The notes under the pieces are model-generated. The model ran no database searches. It saw only the letters and a program-made list of their open reading frames with translations, and was not told the DNA's origin. DNA of 64,000 bases, taken from positions 16,909 to 80,908 of the forward strand of contig NZ_JALBWV010000042.1 of NCBI RefSeq assembly GCF_022678645.1, in the 5' to 3' direction. A program made the translations under genes and the position numbers. Shown here one piece after another: positions 8,885 to 16,911 of this stretch (positions within the stretch are counted from its first letter, which is position 1; every line of letters starts with the position of its first letter). This DNA comes from Saccharopolyspora soli (GTDB taxonomy: Bacteria > Actinomycetota > Actinomycetes > Mycobacteriales > Pseudonocardiaceae).

Positions 8885-9988
8885 ATGACTGGAGCGCTGT
8901 CTTTCACCCGGATCCCGAACCCGCAACCGGCCAGCGATGAGCGCCGCGCGGAAGTATTGGCGGATCCGGGATTCGGACGGTACTTCACCGACCACATGGT
9001 GACCATCAAGTGGACCGAGGAACGCGGTTGGCACGATGCCGCCGTCGAGCCCTACCACTCGTTGGAGCTCGACCCGGCGACCTCGGTCCTGCACTACGCG
9101 CAGGCGATCTTCGAAGGTCTCAAGGCGTACCACCAGCCCGACGGTTCGATCGCGGCGTTCCGGCCGGACGAGAACGCGCGGCGGTTCCAGCGTTCGGCGC
9201 AGCGGATCGCGATGGCCCAGCTTCCCGAGGAACTGTTCCTCGCGTCCTTGCGGGAGCTGATCGCCGTCGATGGGGCATGGGTGCCGACCGCTGAGGAAAG
9301 CGCGCTGTACCTGCGACCGTTCATGATCGCCACCCAGATCGGCCTCGGGGTCAACCACCCGTCCAACGCCTACCTGTACGCGCTGATCGCCTCGCCGTGC
9401 GGTTCGTACTTCGCCAGCGGCGTCAAGCCGGTCACGGTGTGGTTGAGCCACGAATACGTCCGCGCCGCACCGGGCGGCACCGGCGCGGCGAAGTTCGCGG
9501 GCAACTACGCCGCGTCGTTCGCCGCGCAGGCCGAGGCCGTGGAGCAGGGCTGTGACCAGGTCGTTTGGCTGGACGCCTGCGAGCGGCACGTGGTCGAGGA
9601 AATGGGCGGCATGAACCTGTTCTTCGTGTTCGGCTCCGGTTCGGACGCCCGCCTGGTGACCCCCGCGCTCAGCGGCAGCCTGCTGCCCGGCGTGACCCGC
9701 TCGTCGCTGCTGGAGCTGGGCAGGGAGCTCGGCATGCAGGTGGAGGAGCGGCGGATCACCGTCGAGGAGTGGGAGAAGAAGGCCACCACCGGTGAGCTCA
9801 CCGAGGTCTTCGCCTGCGGTACCGCTGCGGTGATCACCCCGGTCGGTCACGTGAAGCACCGCGACGGCGAGTTCGCCATCGCCGACGGGCAGCCGGGCGA
9901 GGTGACGATGAAGCTGCGCGAGCGCCTCACCGGCATCCAGCACGGCACGGGCACCGACACCCACCACTGGATGACCACGCTGAGCTGA
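8885..9988 (+). CDS. ilvE: Branched-chain amino acid aminotransferase
   Basis: PLP-dependent fold-type IV transaminase of 367 residues that catalyses the last step of leucine, isoleucine and valine synthesis (and the first of their breakdown). Recognisable segments are YHSLELDPATSVLHYAQAIFEGLKAY, LYLRPFMIA, GGTGAAKFAGNYAASF (with the PLP lysine), EEMGGMNLFFVF and FACGTAAVITPV. Length matches actinobacterial IlvE. The ATG at 8885 starts the protein as in relatives (MTGALSFTRIPNP) and is preceded by a -10-like hexamer rather than a Shine-Dalgarno. It is convergent with cobS and the space between holds a perfect 20-bp hairpin. Confidence 0.95.
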   Translation: MTGALSFTRIPNPQPASDERRAEVLADPGFGRYFTDHMVTIKWTEERGWHDAAVEPYHSLELDPATSVLHYAQAIFEGLKAYHQPDGSIAAFRPDENARRFQRSAQRIAMAQLPEELFLASLRELIAVDGAWVPTAEESALYLRPFMIATQIGLGVNHPSNAYLYALIASPCGSYFASGVKPVTVWLSHEYVRAAPGGTGAAKFAGNYAASFAAQAEAVEQGCDQVVWLDACERHVVEEMGGMNLFFVFGSGSDARLVTPALSGSLLPGVTRSSLLELGRELGMQVEERRITVEEWEKKATTGELTEVFACGTAAVITPVGHVKHRDGEFAIADGQPGEVTMKLRERLTGIQHGTGTDTHHWMTTLS

Positions 9989-10000
9989 TGGTTTTCGCGG

Positions 10001-10049
10001 GGTGAGGGGCACCCGTGACCCAGTTACTTGGTCACGGGTGCCCCTCACC
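10001..10049. terminator. Convergent-gene hairpin, copy 1
   Basis: Perfect inverted repeat with arms 10001-10020 and 10030-10049 (20 bp) and a 9-nt loop, placed between the convergent ilvE and cobS. Arm sequence contains the core GTGAGGGGCACC. It belongs to a family of related hairpins at 26171, 53621 and 59708 and can act as a bidirectional terminator. Confidence 0.8.
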
Positions 10050-10067
10050 GTCTCCCTGAACGGGTGG

Positions 10068-10802
10068 TCAGGCCATGGCGGCGCCCGCCAGCACGATGGT
10101 GGTGGCGAGTTCGGAAGCCGCGCCGAGGACGTCGCCGGTGATGCCGCCGAACCGGCGTTGGACGTGCCAGGTGAGCGCGGCGAGCAGGACAGCCGCGAGG
10201 GCGACCGCGAGCGCCGCGTGCCAGCCGAAACCGAGTGCGGACACCGCGAACAGCACCAGCCACCAAGCGGCGACCAGCCAGCTGGGTTGGCTGCCCGCGA
10301 CCAGCGCCCCCATGCCTTCCGGCCGTGCGGCGGGGATTCCGGTGCGGCAGCACAGCACGAAACCCGCGCGCCCCACCGCGCACGCGAGCACGACCGTGAG
10401 CGGCGCGTTCACGAGTGCGGCGAGGCTCGCCGCTTGCGCGCCGAGCACGAGGATCAGCGCGACCACCGCGAACGGCCCGGCCGCGCCGTCGCGCATCACG
10501 CGCAAAGCGCGCTCCGGCGGTCCGTAGCAGCCCAAACCGTCCACTGTGTCCGCCAGACCGTCGACGTGCATGCCCCGCGTGACCAGCACCAACACCGCGA
10601 CCGTGAGCAGCCCGCCCAGCAGCGCGGGAGCTCCGAGCGCGGTCAGCAACCACAGCGCAGCAGCACCGACCACGCCGACCAACGCGCCGACCAGGGGAGC
10701 GAACGAGATCGCCTGGCGGCAGGTGCGGTCATCGACGCGTTGCGCGGACACCGGTAGCACGCTCAGCCACGACACAGCCAGGCGCAGCCCGTCCAACGTC
10801 AC
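10068..10802 (-). CDS. cobS: Adenosylcobinamide-GDP ribazoletransferase (cobalamin synthase)
   Basis: Integral membrane enzyme of 244 residues that joins adenosylcobinamide-GDP to alpha-ribazole, the last step of cobalamin assembly. The early hydrophobic segments, FAPLVGALVG, the conserved acidic HVDGLADTVDGLGCYGPPERALRVMRDGAAGPF and repeated Ala/Val/Leu helices are typical. The GTG at 10802 overlaps the stop of cobT (GTGA at 10799-10802), so translation is coupled; longer upstream readings would overlap cobT deeply and are rejected. Transcribed cobU-cobT-cobS. Confidence 0.95.
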   Translation of the reverse strand: MTLDGLRLAVSWLSVLPVSAQRVDDRTCRQAISFAPLVGALVGVVGAAALWLLTALGAPALLGGLLTVAVLVLVTRGMHVDGLADTVDGLGCYGPPERALRVMRDGAAGPFAVVALILVLGAQAASLAALVNAPLTVVLACAVGRAGFVLCCRTGIPAARPEGMGALVAGSQPSWLVAAWWLVLFAVSALGFGWHAALAVALAAVLLAALTWHVQRRFGGITGDVLGAASELATTIVLAGAAMA

Positions 10803-11893
10803 GGCGTCGGGCCGGTCGCCTCGGTTTCGGTGCGGCTGACGACACCGGCTTCGGCGAAGGTGGCCATCTCGCCGAGCACCCGCACCGCGGCGTTGACCAC
10901 CGGCAGCGCGGTCAACGCCCCGGAACCCTCGCCGAGTCGCATTTGCAGGTCGAGGACTGGGACCAGGTCGAGGTGGTCGAGCACCAGCGGTCCACCCGGC
11001 TCGGCGGAGCGGTGCCCGGCCAGCCACCACTGCCGCGCGCCGGGTGCGAGTTCCTCGGCGACCAGCGCCGCCGCACCCACCACGACCCCGTCCAGCAGGA
11101 CGGGGGTGCGGCGCACCGCCGCTTGCGCGAGGAATCCGGTCAGCGCGGCGATGTCGGCCCCAGCCGAGGTCCGCAGCAGGGCCACTGGATCGTTGAGCAC
11201 CTTGCGCGCGCGGCGCAGCGCATCCCGGATCGCGGCGGTCTTGCGCATCCAGGCGTTGTCGTCGATGCCGGTGCCGCGGCCGACGACCGCCACCGGCTCG
11301 GTCCCGGTGAGCGCGGCGATCAGCACCGCGGCCGGGGTGGTGTTGCCGATGCCCATGTCACCGGCGATAAGCAGGTCGGCGCCGGAGTCCACCTCTTCGT
11401 CGGCGATGGTGCGCCCGGCGCGGATCGCGGCGTCCGCCTCGGCGGCGGTGAGGGCGTCCTCCCGGTCGATCACGCCCGACCCGCGCCGCACCTTGTGCGC
11501 GCTGACCACCGGCGGCGTATCGGTGTTGACGGCCATGTCCACCACGCGCACCGTGGCGCCCGCGCTCGCGGCCAGCACGTTCACCGCCGCGCCGCCGCTG
11601 AGGAAGTTGCCGACCATCTGGCCGGTCACTTCGCTGGGATAGGCCGACACACCGTGCGCCGCGATGCCGTGATCCCCGGCGAAGACGATCACCCGCGGGC
11701 GGGCGAACGGCCGCGGCGGGCAGTTGCTCTGCCGGGCCGCGACCCAGACCCCGAGTTCCTCCAGCCGCCCCAGCGAACCGGCTGGCTTGGTCAGCTGCTC
11801 CTGCCGGGCGACCGCCTGCCGCCGGGCCTGCTCGTCGGGCGCCGGTACCGCCGGGAACTCGATGGGACCGGACTCGTTCTGGTCGGTGGACAA
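10799..11893 (-). CDS. cobT: Nicotinate-nucleotide-dimethylbenzimidazole phosphoribosyltransferase
   Basis: A 364-residue cytosolic enzyme that forms alpha-ribazole phosphate from nicotinate mononucleotide and dimethylbenzimidazole, for the lower ligand of cobalamin. Typical segments include KPAGSLGRLEELGVWVA, FAGDHGIAAHGVSAYP, FLSGGAAVNVLA, AGDMGIGNTTPAAV and VLDHLDLVPVLDLQMRLGEGSGA, with the catalytic Glu region at the C-terminal side. The start is a TTG at 11893 preceded by GGAGG at 7 nt. It sits 19 nt after cobU and overlaps cobS by 4 nt. Confidence 0.95.
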   Translation of the reverse strand: MSTDQNESGPIEFPAVPAPDEQARRQAVARQEQLTKPAGSLGRLEELGVWVAARQSNCPPRPFARPRVIVFAGDHGIAAHGVSAYPSEVTGQMVGNFLSGGAAVNVLAASAGATVRVVDMAVNTDTPPVVSAHKVRRGSGVIDREDALTAAEADAAIRAGRTIADEEVDSGADLLIAGDMGIGNTTPAAVLIAALTGTEPVAVVGRGTGIDDNAWMRKTAAIRDALRRARKVLNDPVALLRTSAGADIAALTGFLAQAAVRRTPVLLDGVVVGAAALVAEELAPGARQWWLAGHRSAEPGGPLVLDHLDLVPVLDLQMRLGEGSGALTALPVVNAAVRVLGEMATFAEAGVVSRTETEATGPTP

Positions 11894-11912
11894 GCGAAAC
11901 CTCCGTGTCGGT

Positions 11913-12452
11913 TCAGCGCAGCCGGAGTGGCTGTCCGGCGACGAGCAGGACGACCTCGTCGCACACGTCGGCGAGCCGGGCGTTCAGCGAGCCGAGTTCG
12001 TCCCGGAACAGCCTTCCAGACGGGGTGCTCGGCACGACCCCGAGGCCGACCTCAGCGGAGACGATCACCAACCGCGCCGCGCACCCGACCACGGCGTCGA
12101 CCAGCCCGGCGCAATGCCCGGCGACCTCGTCGAGGGCGACCGGATCGCGATCCCAAGCCCCGGCGTCGTCGAGTACCCCGGTCAACCAGGTCGCCAGGTC
12201 GTCCACCAGCACCGTCGCGTCGGAACCGGCATCGCCTAGCACCCGCCGCAGCGAGTCGGCGTCCCCGGCTTCCACGGTGCGCCAGCTATCCGGCCGCCGA
12301 GAGACGTGAGCGGCGATCCGCTCGGCCCACTCGCGGTCGCCAGGATCACGCCGACCGGTAGCGAGATAGGTGACGGGGTCGGACTCAGGAACCAATCGTT
12401 CGGCATGAGCGGATTTCCCGGACCGAGCCCCACCGAGCACAAGAGTGCGCAC
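11913..12452 (-). CDS. cobU: Adenosylcobinamide kinase / guanylyltransferase
   Basis: Bifunctional enzyme of 179 residues that phosphorylates adenosylcobinamide and adds GMP, supplying the substrate of CobS. The P-loop GGARSGKS lies at residues 6-13, followed by SDPVTYLATGRRDPGDREW and the conserved VLVDDLATWLTG. The GTG at 12452 follows GGAGG by 7 nt and places the P-loop near the N-terminus as in relatives. First gene of the cobU-cobT-cobS operon and divergent from the STAND gene at 12757. No cobalamin riboswitch could be recognised upstream. Confidence 0.95.
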   Translation of the reverse strand: MRTLVLGGARSGKSAHAERLVPESDPVTYLATGRRDPGDREWAERIAAHVSRRPDSWRTVEAGDADSLRRVLGDAGSDATVLVDDLATWLTGVLDDAGAWDRDPVALDEVAGHCAGLVDAVVGCAARLVIVSAEVGLGVVPSTPSGRLFRDELGSLNARLADVCDEVVLLVAGQPLRLR

Positions 12453-12756
12453 CAAAAACCTCCGCCACCAACCGACCAACGCCGCAGCGACGCTACCCAC
12501 GACCAGCCGGGACGAAAGGAATCAACACCCCTGATGTGATCAGAATCGCCGCAGCACGTGGTCAATGCGCGCCACTGGTGCTTGCGCGGGTTTTCATTAC
12601 TCCAGACGTAGGTGCGGGGCTTAGTCGGTCCGGGTCTTAAATGTCGCGGCCGTGAGTTTTGCTTTGCGCCAACCGGTTGGAGCTCGCGCTGTCCAACGCG
12701 ATCTTGTGGCACACTTGGATGATTTCGGATCATGGCATGGAGCTCGTGGGTGGGGC
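12453..12756. other. Divergent intergenic region, cobU / STAND gene
   Basis: These 304 nt must hold promoters for both cobU and the STAND gene. Two short perfect palindromes are visible: CTGATGTGATCAG at 12531-12543 and CCAACCGGTTGG at 12669-12680; either could be an operator. An in-frame GTG at 12652 could extend the STAND protein by 35 residues, but the extension has no family character. No riboswitch or convincing -35/-10 pair was found. Confidence 0.4.
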
Positions 12757-14925
12757 ATGAGTTACCAGAGGCTCAAGGCGAATTCCGATCCGCCCATCAC
12801 GAATGAGGTGGCGGGGACGGTGGTGGGGAACTCCGTCCAAGCGGGCATCGTGCACGGCGGGATGCACCTGCATTTCCCAGCAGCGCACAGAATCGATTCG
12901 GGTTTGGTTCCCTGCATGTTGCCTCAGCCACCGCGCTTCTTCTCCGAACGTGTTCCGGAAACGCGAAAATTTCAAGAAATTGTCGCCAACAGTTCCGTCG
13001 GGTCCGCTCTCGTCGTGTTGGGTGGAGTTGGTGGCGTGGGAAAGAGCGCATTGGTCGCGCAATGGTTGCAGACTTGCCAACAAGACTATCCGGATGGCGC
13101 ACTTTATGCCGATCTCGGTGCGTTCTCATTGCGAGAGCCGGTTTCGGTGTCCCAGGTCTTGGAGACCTTCCTCCGGGCATTCGGAGTCGCGCCGGAGGTC
13201 ATCCCGACTGACCTGGATCGCCTGCACTCGCTGTACCGCGAGGTGACTTCCGGGAAGCGGCTCGCGGTGTTTCTCGACGATGCTGTCTCCGCTGCTCAGG
13301 TACGGTCTTTGCTGCCGGTGAGCGGTTCCTCACTAGTGGTGGTGACCAGCCGCTACCGACTGTCCGGACTGGGTTTGCAGGGCGCGCATTTCCTGGACGT
13401 TCCCCCGTTGCAGCAGGCGGAGTCCCTTGAACTGCTGCGAAACGTCCTAGGGCCGGAGCGGGTCGAGCGTGAGCGGGCGGCTGCGGAGCGGATGGCCGAC
13501 TTATGCGCGGGGTTGCCGGTGGCGCTGGTCGTGGCGGCCGCGCGGTTGTCGGTGCACCGCAAGTGGTCTCTGCAGCGGATCGCCGCGGACTTGGAGGATG
13601 AACGGCGGCGACTGCCGTCCCTGGCCTTGCGTGGTGATGTGTCTGTGCATGCCGTCTTCGATCTGTCCTACCGAAAGCTCACCCGTGAGCAGGCCGAGTT
13701 GTACCGGGTACTCGCTGAGCATCCCGGCACGACGTTCGGCCCGGAGGTTGCTGCCGCTGCGGTCGGTCGGACGTCAGCTGAGACATCGGACCTGCTCGAA
13801 GCACTCGTCGAAGCGAATTTGCTGAACGAAGTGGACGAAAACAGGTTCCGATTCCACGATTTGCTGCGTCTGCACGCCCGCGAGCGGGCGGAGTCGGACA
13901 TGACGGACGTGGAACGAACAGCGGCAGTACGACGAATGGTGTCCTGGTACCTGGATTGTTCGTTCGGAGCGGACCGGCTGATCACTCCGGGCCGCTGGTA
14001 TCTCTCGAATCGAAAGACGTTGCCGGATCTGCCGTTTTCCACTGCTGGTGGGGCACTGGACTGGTTGGAGTTGGAGCGTGCCAACCTCGTGCTCGCACAG
14101 CAAGAAGCAGCGCAGCGAGAATGGTCGGATCTGGTGTGGCAGTTCGGCGAGGCCATCTGGAGCCTGTTCCTCTACCGAAAGCACTACCGGGACTGGCTGC
14201 TGACGACGGAACTCGCCGTGCAGGCAGCAGAAACGGAACAGCACATCCGCGCCGAGTCCCGGCTTCGCGGGCAGCTCGGTCAAGCGTTGCTGAACCTGCA
14301 CCGCTTCGATGAGGGAGAGGTGCAGCTGACCGGCGCCATGCGGCTGGCCGAGCAAGCAGGTGACCTGCCCAGCCAGGCCACCGCGACGTCCAGGTTGGGG
14401 ATCCTCGCCAAACAACGTGGCCGCTTCAGCGAGGCGCTTGAGCGGTTCCGGCAAGCGCTCGAACTCGATCAACAGCTCGACGACCTGCGCGGGGCGGCGC
14501 TGCGGCTGCGCCGCATCGGCGAAACTTTCGCGGCCATGGGGCAGCACGAGGCGGCGATCAGCGAGCTCTCCCGCTCGGTGGAGCTGATGATCTCGTTGCC
14601 TGATCCCGGTGGCGCGGCCCGTGTGTCTACCTTCCTCGGAGAGACATACGCTGCGGCGGGAAAGCCAGCGGCCGCCGTGACCTCGCTTCGCGACGCATTG
14701 GCGGTCATGCGGGAGATCGGTTCCGAGTTCTACGTCGCCGAGTTGCTCGTGGCCTTGGGCACTGCTCATGAACGCGCGGGAGAGCTGACCGCTGCACGGA
14801 ATTGCCTGTGGCAGGCATGCGAACTCTACGAGCGGATCGGGGGGCCGCATGCCGAGTCGCTACGTCAGCGCTTGGTCGAGCTTCCGGACGAGTTGTCCGA
14901 GGTGTCGCCGGACAGCATCCCGTGA
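12757..14925 (+). CDS. STAND (NB-ARC, TPR) NLR-like protein with amyloid-type N-terminal motif
   Basis: A 722-residue signal-transduction ATPase. Residues 17-40 (EVAGTVVGNSVQAGIVHGG, ending in MHLHF) resemble the short RHIM-like amyloid signalling motifs of bacterial NLRs, with a central Q-A-G core. The NB-ARC domain follows: P-loop GGVGGVGKSA at 89-98, Walker B LAVFLDDA, VVVTSRYRL, GLPVAL and a winged-helix segment ending FRFHDLLRLHARE. The C-terminal part (about 480-710) is TPR repeats such as LRRIGETFAAMGQHEAAISELSRSVEL. No enzymatic effector domain is present, so signalling through the motif to a partner is inferred. The ATG at 12757 is preferred over a GTG at 12652. A rare TTA leucine codon lies at 13501-13503. 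Its 3' end overlaps the convergent gene at 14865. Confidence 0.85.
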   Translation: MSYQRLKANSDPPITNEVAGTVVGNSVQAGIVHGGMHLHFPAAHRIDSGLVPCMLPQPPRFFSERVPETRKFQEIVANSSVGSALVVLGGVGGVGKSALVAQWLQTCQQDYPDGALYADLGAFSLREPVSVSQVLETFLRAFGVAPEVIPTDLDRLHSLYREVTSGKRLAVFLDDAVSAAQVRSLLPVSGSSLVVVTSRYRLSGLGLQGAHFLDVPPLQQAESLELLRNVLGPERVERERAAAERMADLCAGLPVALVVAAARLSVHRKWSLQRIAADLEDERRRLPSLALRGDVSVHAVFDLSYRKLTREQAELYRVLAEHPGTTFGPEVAAAAVGRTSAETSDLLEALVEANLLNEVDENRFRFHDLLRLHARERAESDMTDVERTAAVRRMVSWYLDCSFGADRLITPGRWYLSNRKTLPDLPFSTAGGALDWLELERANLVLAQQEAAQREWSDLVWQFGEAIWSLFLYRKHYRDWLLTTELAVQAAETEQHIRAESRLRGQLGQALLNLHRFDEGEVQLTGAMRLAEQAGDLPSQATATSRLGILAKQRGRFSEALERFRQALELDQQLDDLRGAALRLRRIGETFAAMGQHEAAISELSRSVELMISLPDPGGAARVSTFLGETYAAAGKPAAAVTSLRDALAVMREIGSEFYVAELLVALGTAHERAGELTAARNCLWQACELYERIGGPHAESLRQRLVELPDELSEVSPDSIP

Positions 14926-15278
14926 TGAGCGAGTTCCGCACATCGCCCAACAGACATCGAGGTCGGAAATGCGAGTGTTCCGAACTCACGCGTGTGCGCG
15001 AGGTATCGATCCTCAACTGGGGTCAGGACTGCCAAGCACCCCGGGAAGCGGCGCAGCACGGCGGCGGCTTGGTGGATGGCCGACTCCTCGGTCTGCTCGG
15101 CGAGTACCAACACATCGGCGAGCTCGCACCAGGGCCCCGGCGCGTGTTCGAACCAGACGAGGAGGAACTCGTCCACCGCAGCCCCGCCCGAGCGAGTGAC
15201 GAGGCTGCGCCGTTCCACACCGGGCGCTGGACAGCTGACCGCAGACTTCCCGGTGCCAGCGAAGGCCGATTCAGTCAT
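14865..15278 (-). CDS. Unknown small protein coupled to the nucleotide-sugar dehydrogenase
   Basis: A 137-residue reading frame whose ATG (15276-15278) overlaps the stop codon of the upstream dehydrogenase in an ATGA arrangement, which argues that it is a real, translationally coupled gene. The middle is a compact segment (VDEFLLVWFEHAPG, ELADVLVLAEQTEE, AAAVLRRFPGCLAVLTPVEDRYL) and the C-terminus is Ser/Asp/Gly-rich and polar. No membrane segment or signal peptide is present and I do not recognise a family. The last 61 nt lie antisense to the 3' end of the STAND gene, so the two convergent genes overlap. Codon third positions are GC-rich over most of it, as in real genes here. Confidence 0.55.
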   Translation of the reverse strand: MTESAFAGTGKSAVSCPAPGVERRSLVTRSGGAAVDEFLLVWFEHAPGPWCELADVLVLAEQTEESAIHQAAAVLRRFPGCLAVLTPVEDRYLAHTREFGTLAFPTSMSVGRCAELAHHGMLSGDTSDNSSGSSTKR

Positions 15279-16549
15279 GTTGCTGTCTTCTTTGCTGAGC
15301 CGCCGTCTCCCCAGGGCACCGGTACCCCTGGTGAGCAGTCGAGCACCGGCAAACCGCTCGCGCGCAGCAGTTCGTGGTCCACAGTGGAATGCTTTGTGAG
15401 GATGACCGCCAAATCGAACCCATCGGTGCTGAGGCGGGGCGTCGATCGCAAGACACTTCCGCGTCCCAGGCGTAGCTGAGCGACGCAGGGATCGTAGTAG
15501 GCCACCTCAGCCGCTTCTGCAGCGAGTTGCTCGACGACCTGCACGGCACAGGAGTTCCGCACGTCGGCCACGTCGGCCTTGTAAGTGACACCGATGACGA
15601 GCACTCGGCAGCGGCGCAAGGAGATCTTCCACGACTTGGCCAGTTGATCGCGGATTAGTTCCACGGTTCGACCGGGCATCGCGGCGTTGATGGCAAGGGC
15701 CGCTTCGACGACCGGCGGGACGATCCCGCGTTGCCGAGCGGTGGCGCGGAAGAACTCGGTCACGACCGGAATGCACCCCCCACCCGCGCCGATCCCCGGG
15801 CGGTGCGGCAGAAACCCGTACGGTTTGGTAGCTGCAGCCTCGATGACTTCGACCGGGTCGACGTCGTGGTTGCGGCAAACGTCGGCGAGTTCGTTCGCCA
15901 AGGAGATGTTGACCAGGCGGAACGTGTTCTCGAAGGTCTTCACGAATTCCGCGGTGCGAATGCTGCTCACCGCGATCACCTGGTCGAACATGGTGCGCAA
16001 GAAGGCCATGGCGGACTTGGTGCACTGCGGGGTGAGGCCCGCGACGATCCGCGGGAGCCCACCAGCCGGGGTTCGCTTTGCCGGATCGATCCGTTCCGGG
16101 GCGTGCGCGACGTGGAAGTCGAGTCCCGGCAACAGCCGCGATTTTCTCGCGAGCGTCGGAATGAGCTGCCGTTCAAGGGACTCCGGTGCGCATGTGCTGT
16201 GCACGAGCACCAACGCACCGCGCCCGAGGGACTTCCCAACCGATTCCGCTGCCCCTTGCAAGTACGACATGTCGATCCGCCCGTTCGGCTTCGCGGGCGT
16301 CGGCACGCTCAGGCAGTACACGTCAGCGCCGGGGAGTTCGCGGCGTCCGCGGAACTCAAGTCGGCCGGCCCCGACCAGAGCCTGCAACTCCGCCTTCGTG
16401 ACGAGGCCAGCGCCGGACTGCTCGATCCGCGCCAACCGGTCGGACGCGGCGTCTACTCCGCACACGCGAAAACCGGCGCGGGCCGCGGCAGCCGCCAGCG
16501 GTAGGCCGACGAAGCCGAGGCCCACGACCACGACATCTGTCCGGTCCAT
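15275..16549 (-). CDS. UDP-sugar (UDP-glucose / UDP-HexNAc) 6-dehydrogenase
   Basis: A 424-residue NAD-dependent nucleotide-sugar dehydrogenase that oxidises C6 of a UDP-hexose or UDP-N-acetylhexosamine to the uronic acid. The N-terminal NAD motif VVGLGFVGLPLA, the central helix with ELADVCRNHDVDPVEVIEAA, the catalytic-cysteine loop IGAGGGCIPV (C replacing the usual GGxCxP context exactly) and the C-terminal domain with VIGVTYKADVADVRNS are all intact. It resembles the WecC/TviB side of the family more than Ugd, but the sugar is uncertain. The ATG at 16549 follows AGAGGAGA. No glycosyltransferase lies nearby, so its end product is unknown; it is divergent from the SARP gene. Confidence 0.88.
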   Translation of the reverse strand: MDRTDVVVVGLGFVGLPLAAAAARAGFRVCGVDAASDRLARIEQSGAGLVTKAELQALVGAGRLEFRGRRELPGADVYCLSVPTPAKPNGRIDMSYLQGAAESVGKSLGRGALVLVHSTCAPESLERQLIPTLARKSRLLPGLDFHVAHAPERIDPAKRTPAGGLPRIVAGLTPQCTKSAMAFLRTMFDQVIAVSSIRTAEFVKTFENTFRLVNISLANELADVCRNHDVDPVEVIEAAATKPYGFLPHRPGIGAGGGCIPVVTEFFRATARQRGIVPPVVEAALAINAAMPGRTVELIRDQLAKSWKISLRRCRVLVIGVTYKADVADVRNSCAVQVVEQLAAEAAEVAYYDPCVAQLRLGRGSVLRSTPRLSTDGFDLAVILTKHSTVDHELLRASGLPVLDCSPGVPVPWGDGGSAKKTAT

Positions 16550-16911
16550 GACATCTCCTCTGACCAACCGCCGGGGCGCTCCGGCGCGAACCTCGTGTTC
16601 GGCGGCTGGATGCGGAGCAAGACTGCGGCGCCGACGTTGTCGTTCGGTTGACGGAAACGCGGCCCGCTGATTTCCGCGCTGGCATTTCCCGCCCTGTTCG
16701 ATCTTGATGTTTCGGCATCGCTGTTCGGGGCTCGCGGCGGCGGCGGTGTTGGACCTCGTATTGGCAGTCCGTTGCCGTTTTGTTGCCGTTCGCTTGCCAG
16801 GGAGACGACCGGACCTGGTGCGATTCAGCTCGTTGGCCGTATGACCAGCGATTCATCCACGGAATAATTGAAGACTCGACGGTTTCGGGAGTGCCAGCCG
16901 AGGGGGTGCTG
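16550..16911. other. Divergent intergenic region, dehydrogenase / SARP gene
   Basis: 362 nt between two divergent genes. The right-hand half contains the four-heptamer repeat at 16761-16800, described separately. The region is less GC-rich than the genes (runs such as GTTGCCGTTTTG and GGAATAATTGAAG). No gene is seen; a reading frame could extend the SARP protein upstream to 16780, but it would pass through the repeat and lacks family character. Confidence 0.5.
16761..16800 (+). promoter_or_regulatory. Four direct heptamers at 11-bp spacing, candidate SARP operator
   Basis: TTGGCAG (16761), TTGCCGT (16772), TTGCCGT (16783) and TTGCCAG (16794) are spaced exactly 11 bp, one helical turn. SARP-type activators (AfsR, ActII-4, DnrI) bind heptamer direct repeats with this 11-bp period next to the -10 region. 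The array lies 112 bp before the start of the SARP gene at 16912 and reads toward it, so autoregulation is the simplest guess. The -10 element itself was not clear. Confidence 0.65.

Noticed and set aside
12560..12600. GCCACTGG word suggesting a cobalamin riboswitch near cobU
   Set aside because: It is on the strand leading away from cobU and lacks the B12-box core and other conserved blocks.
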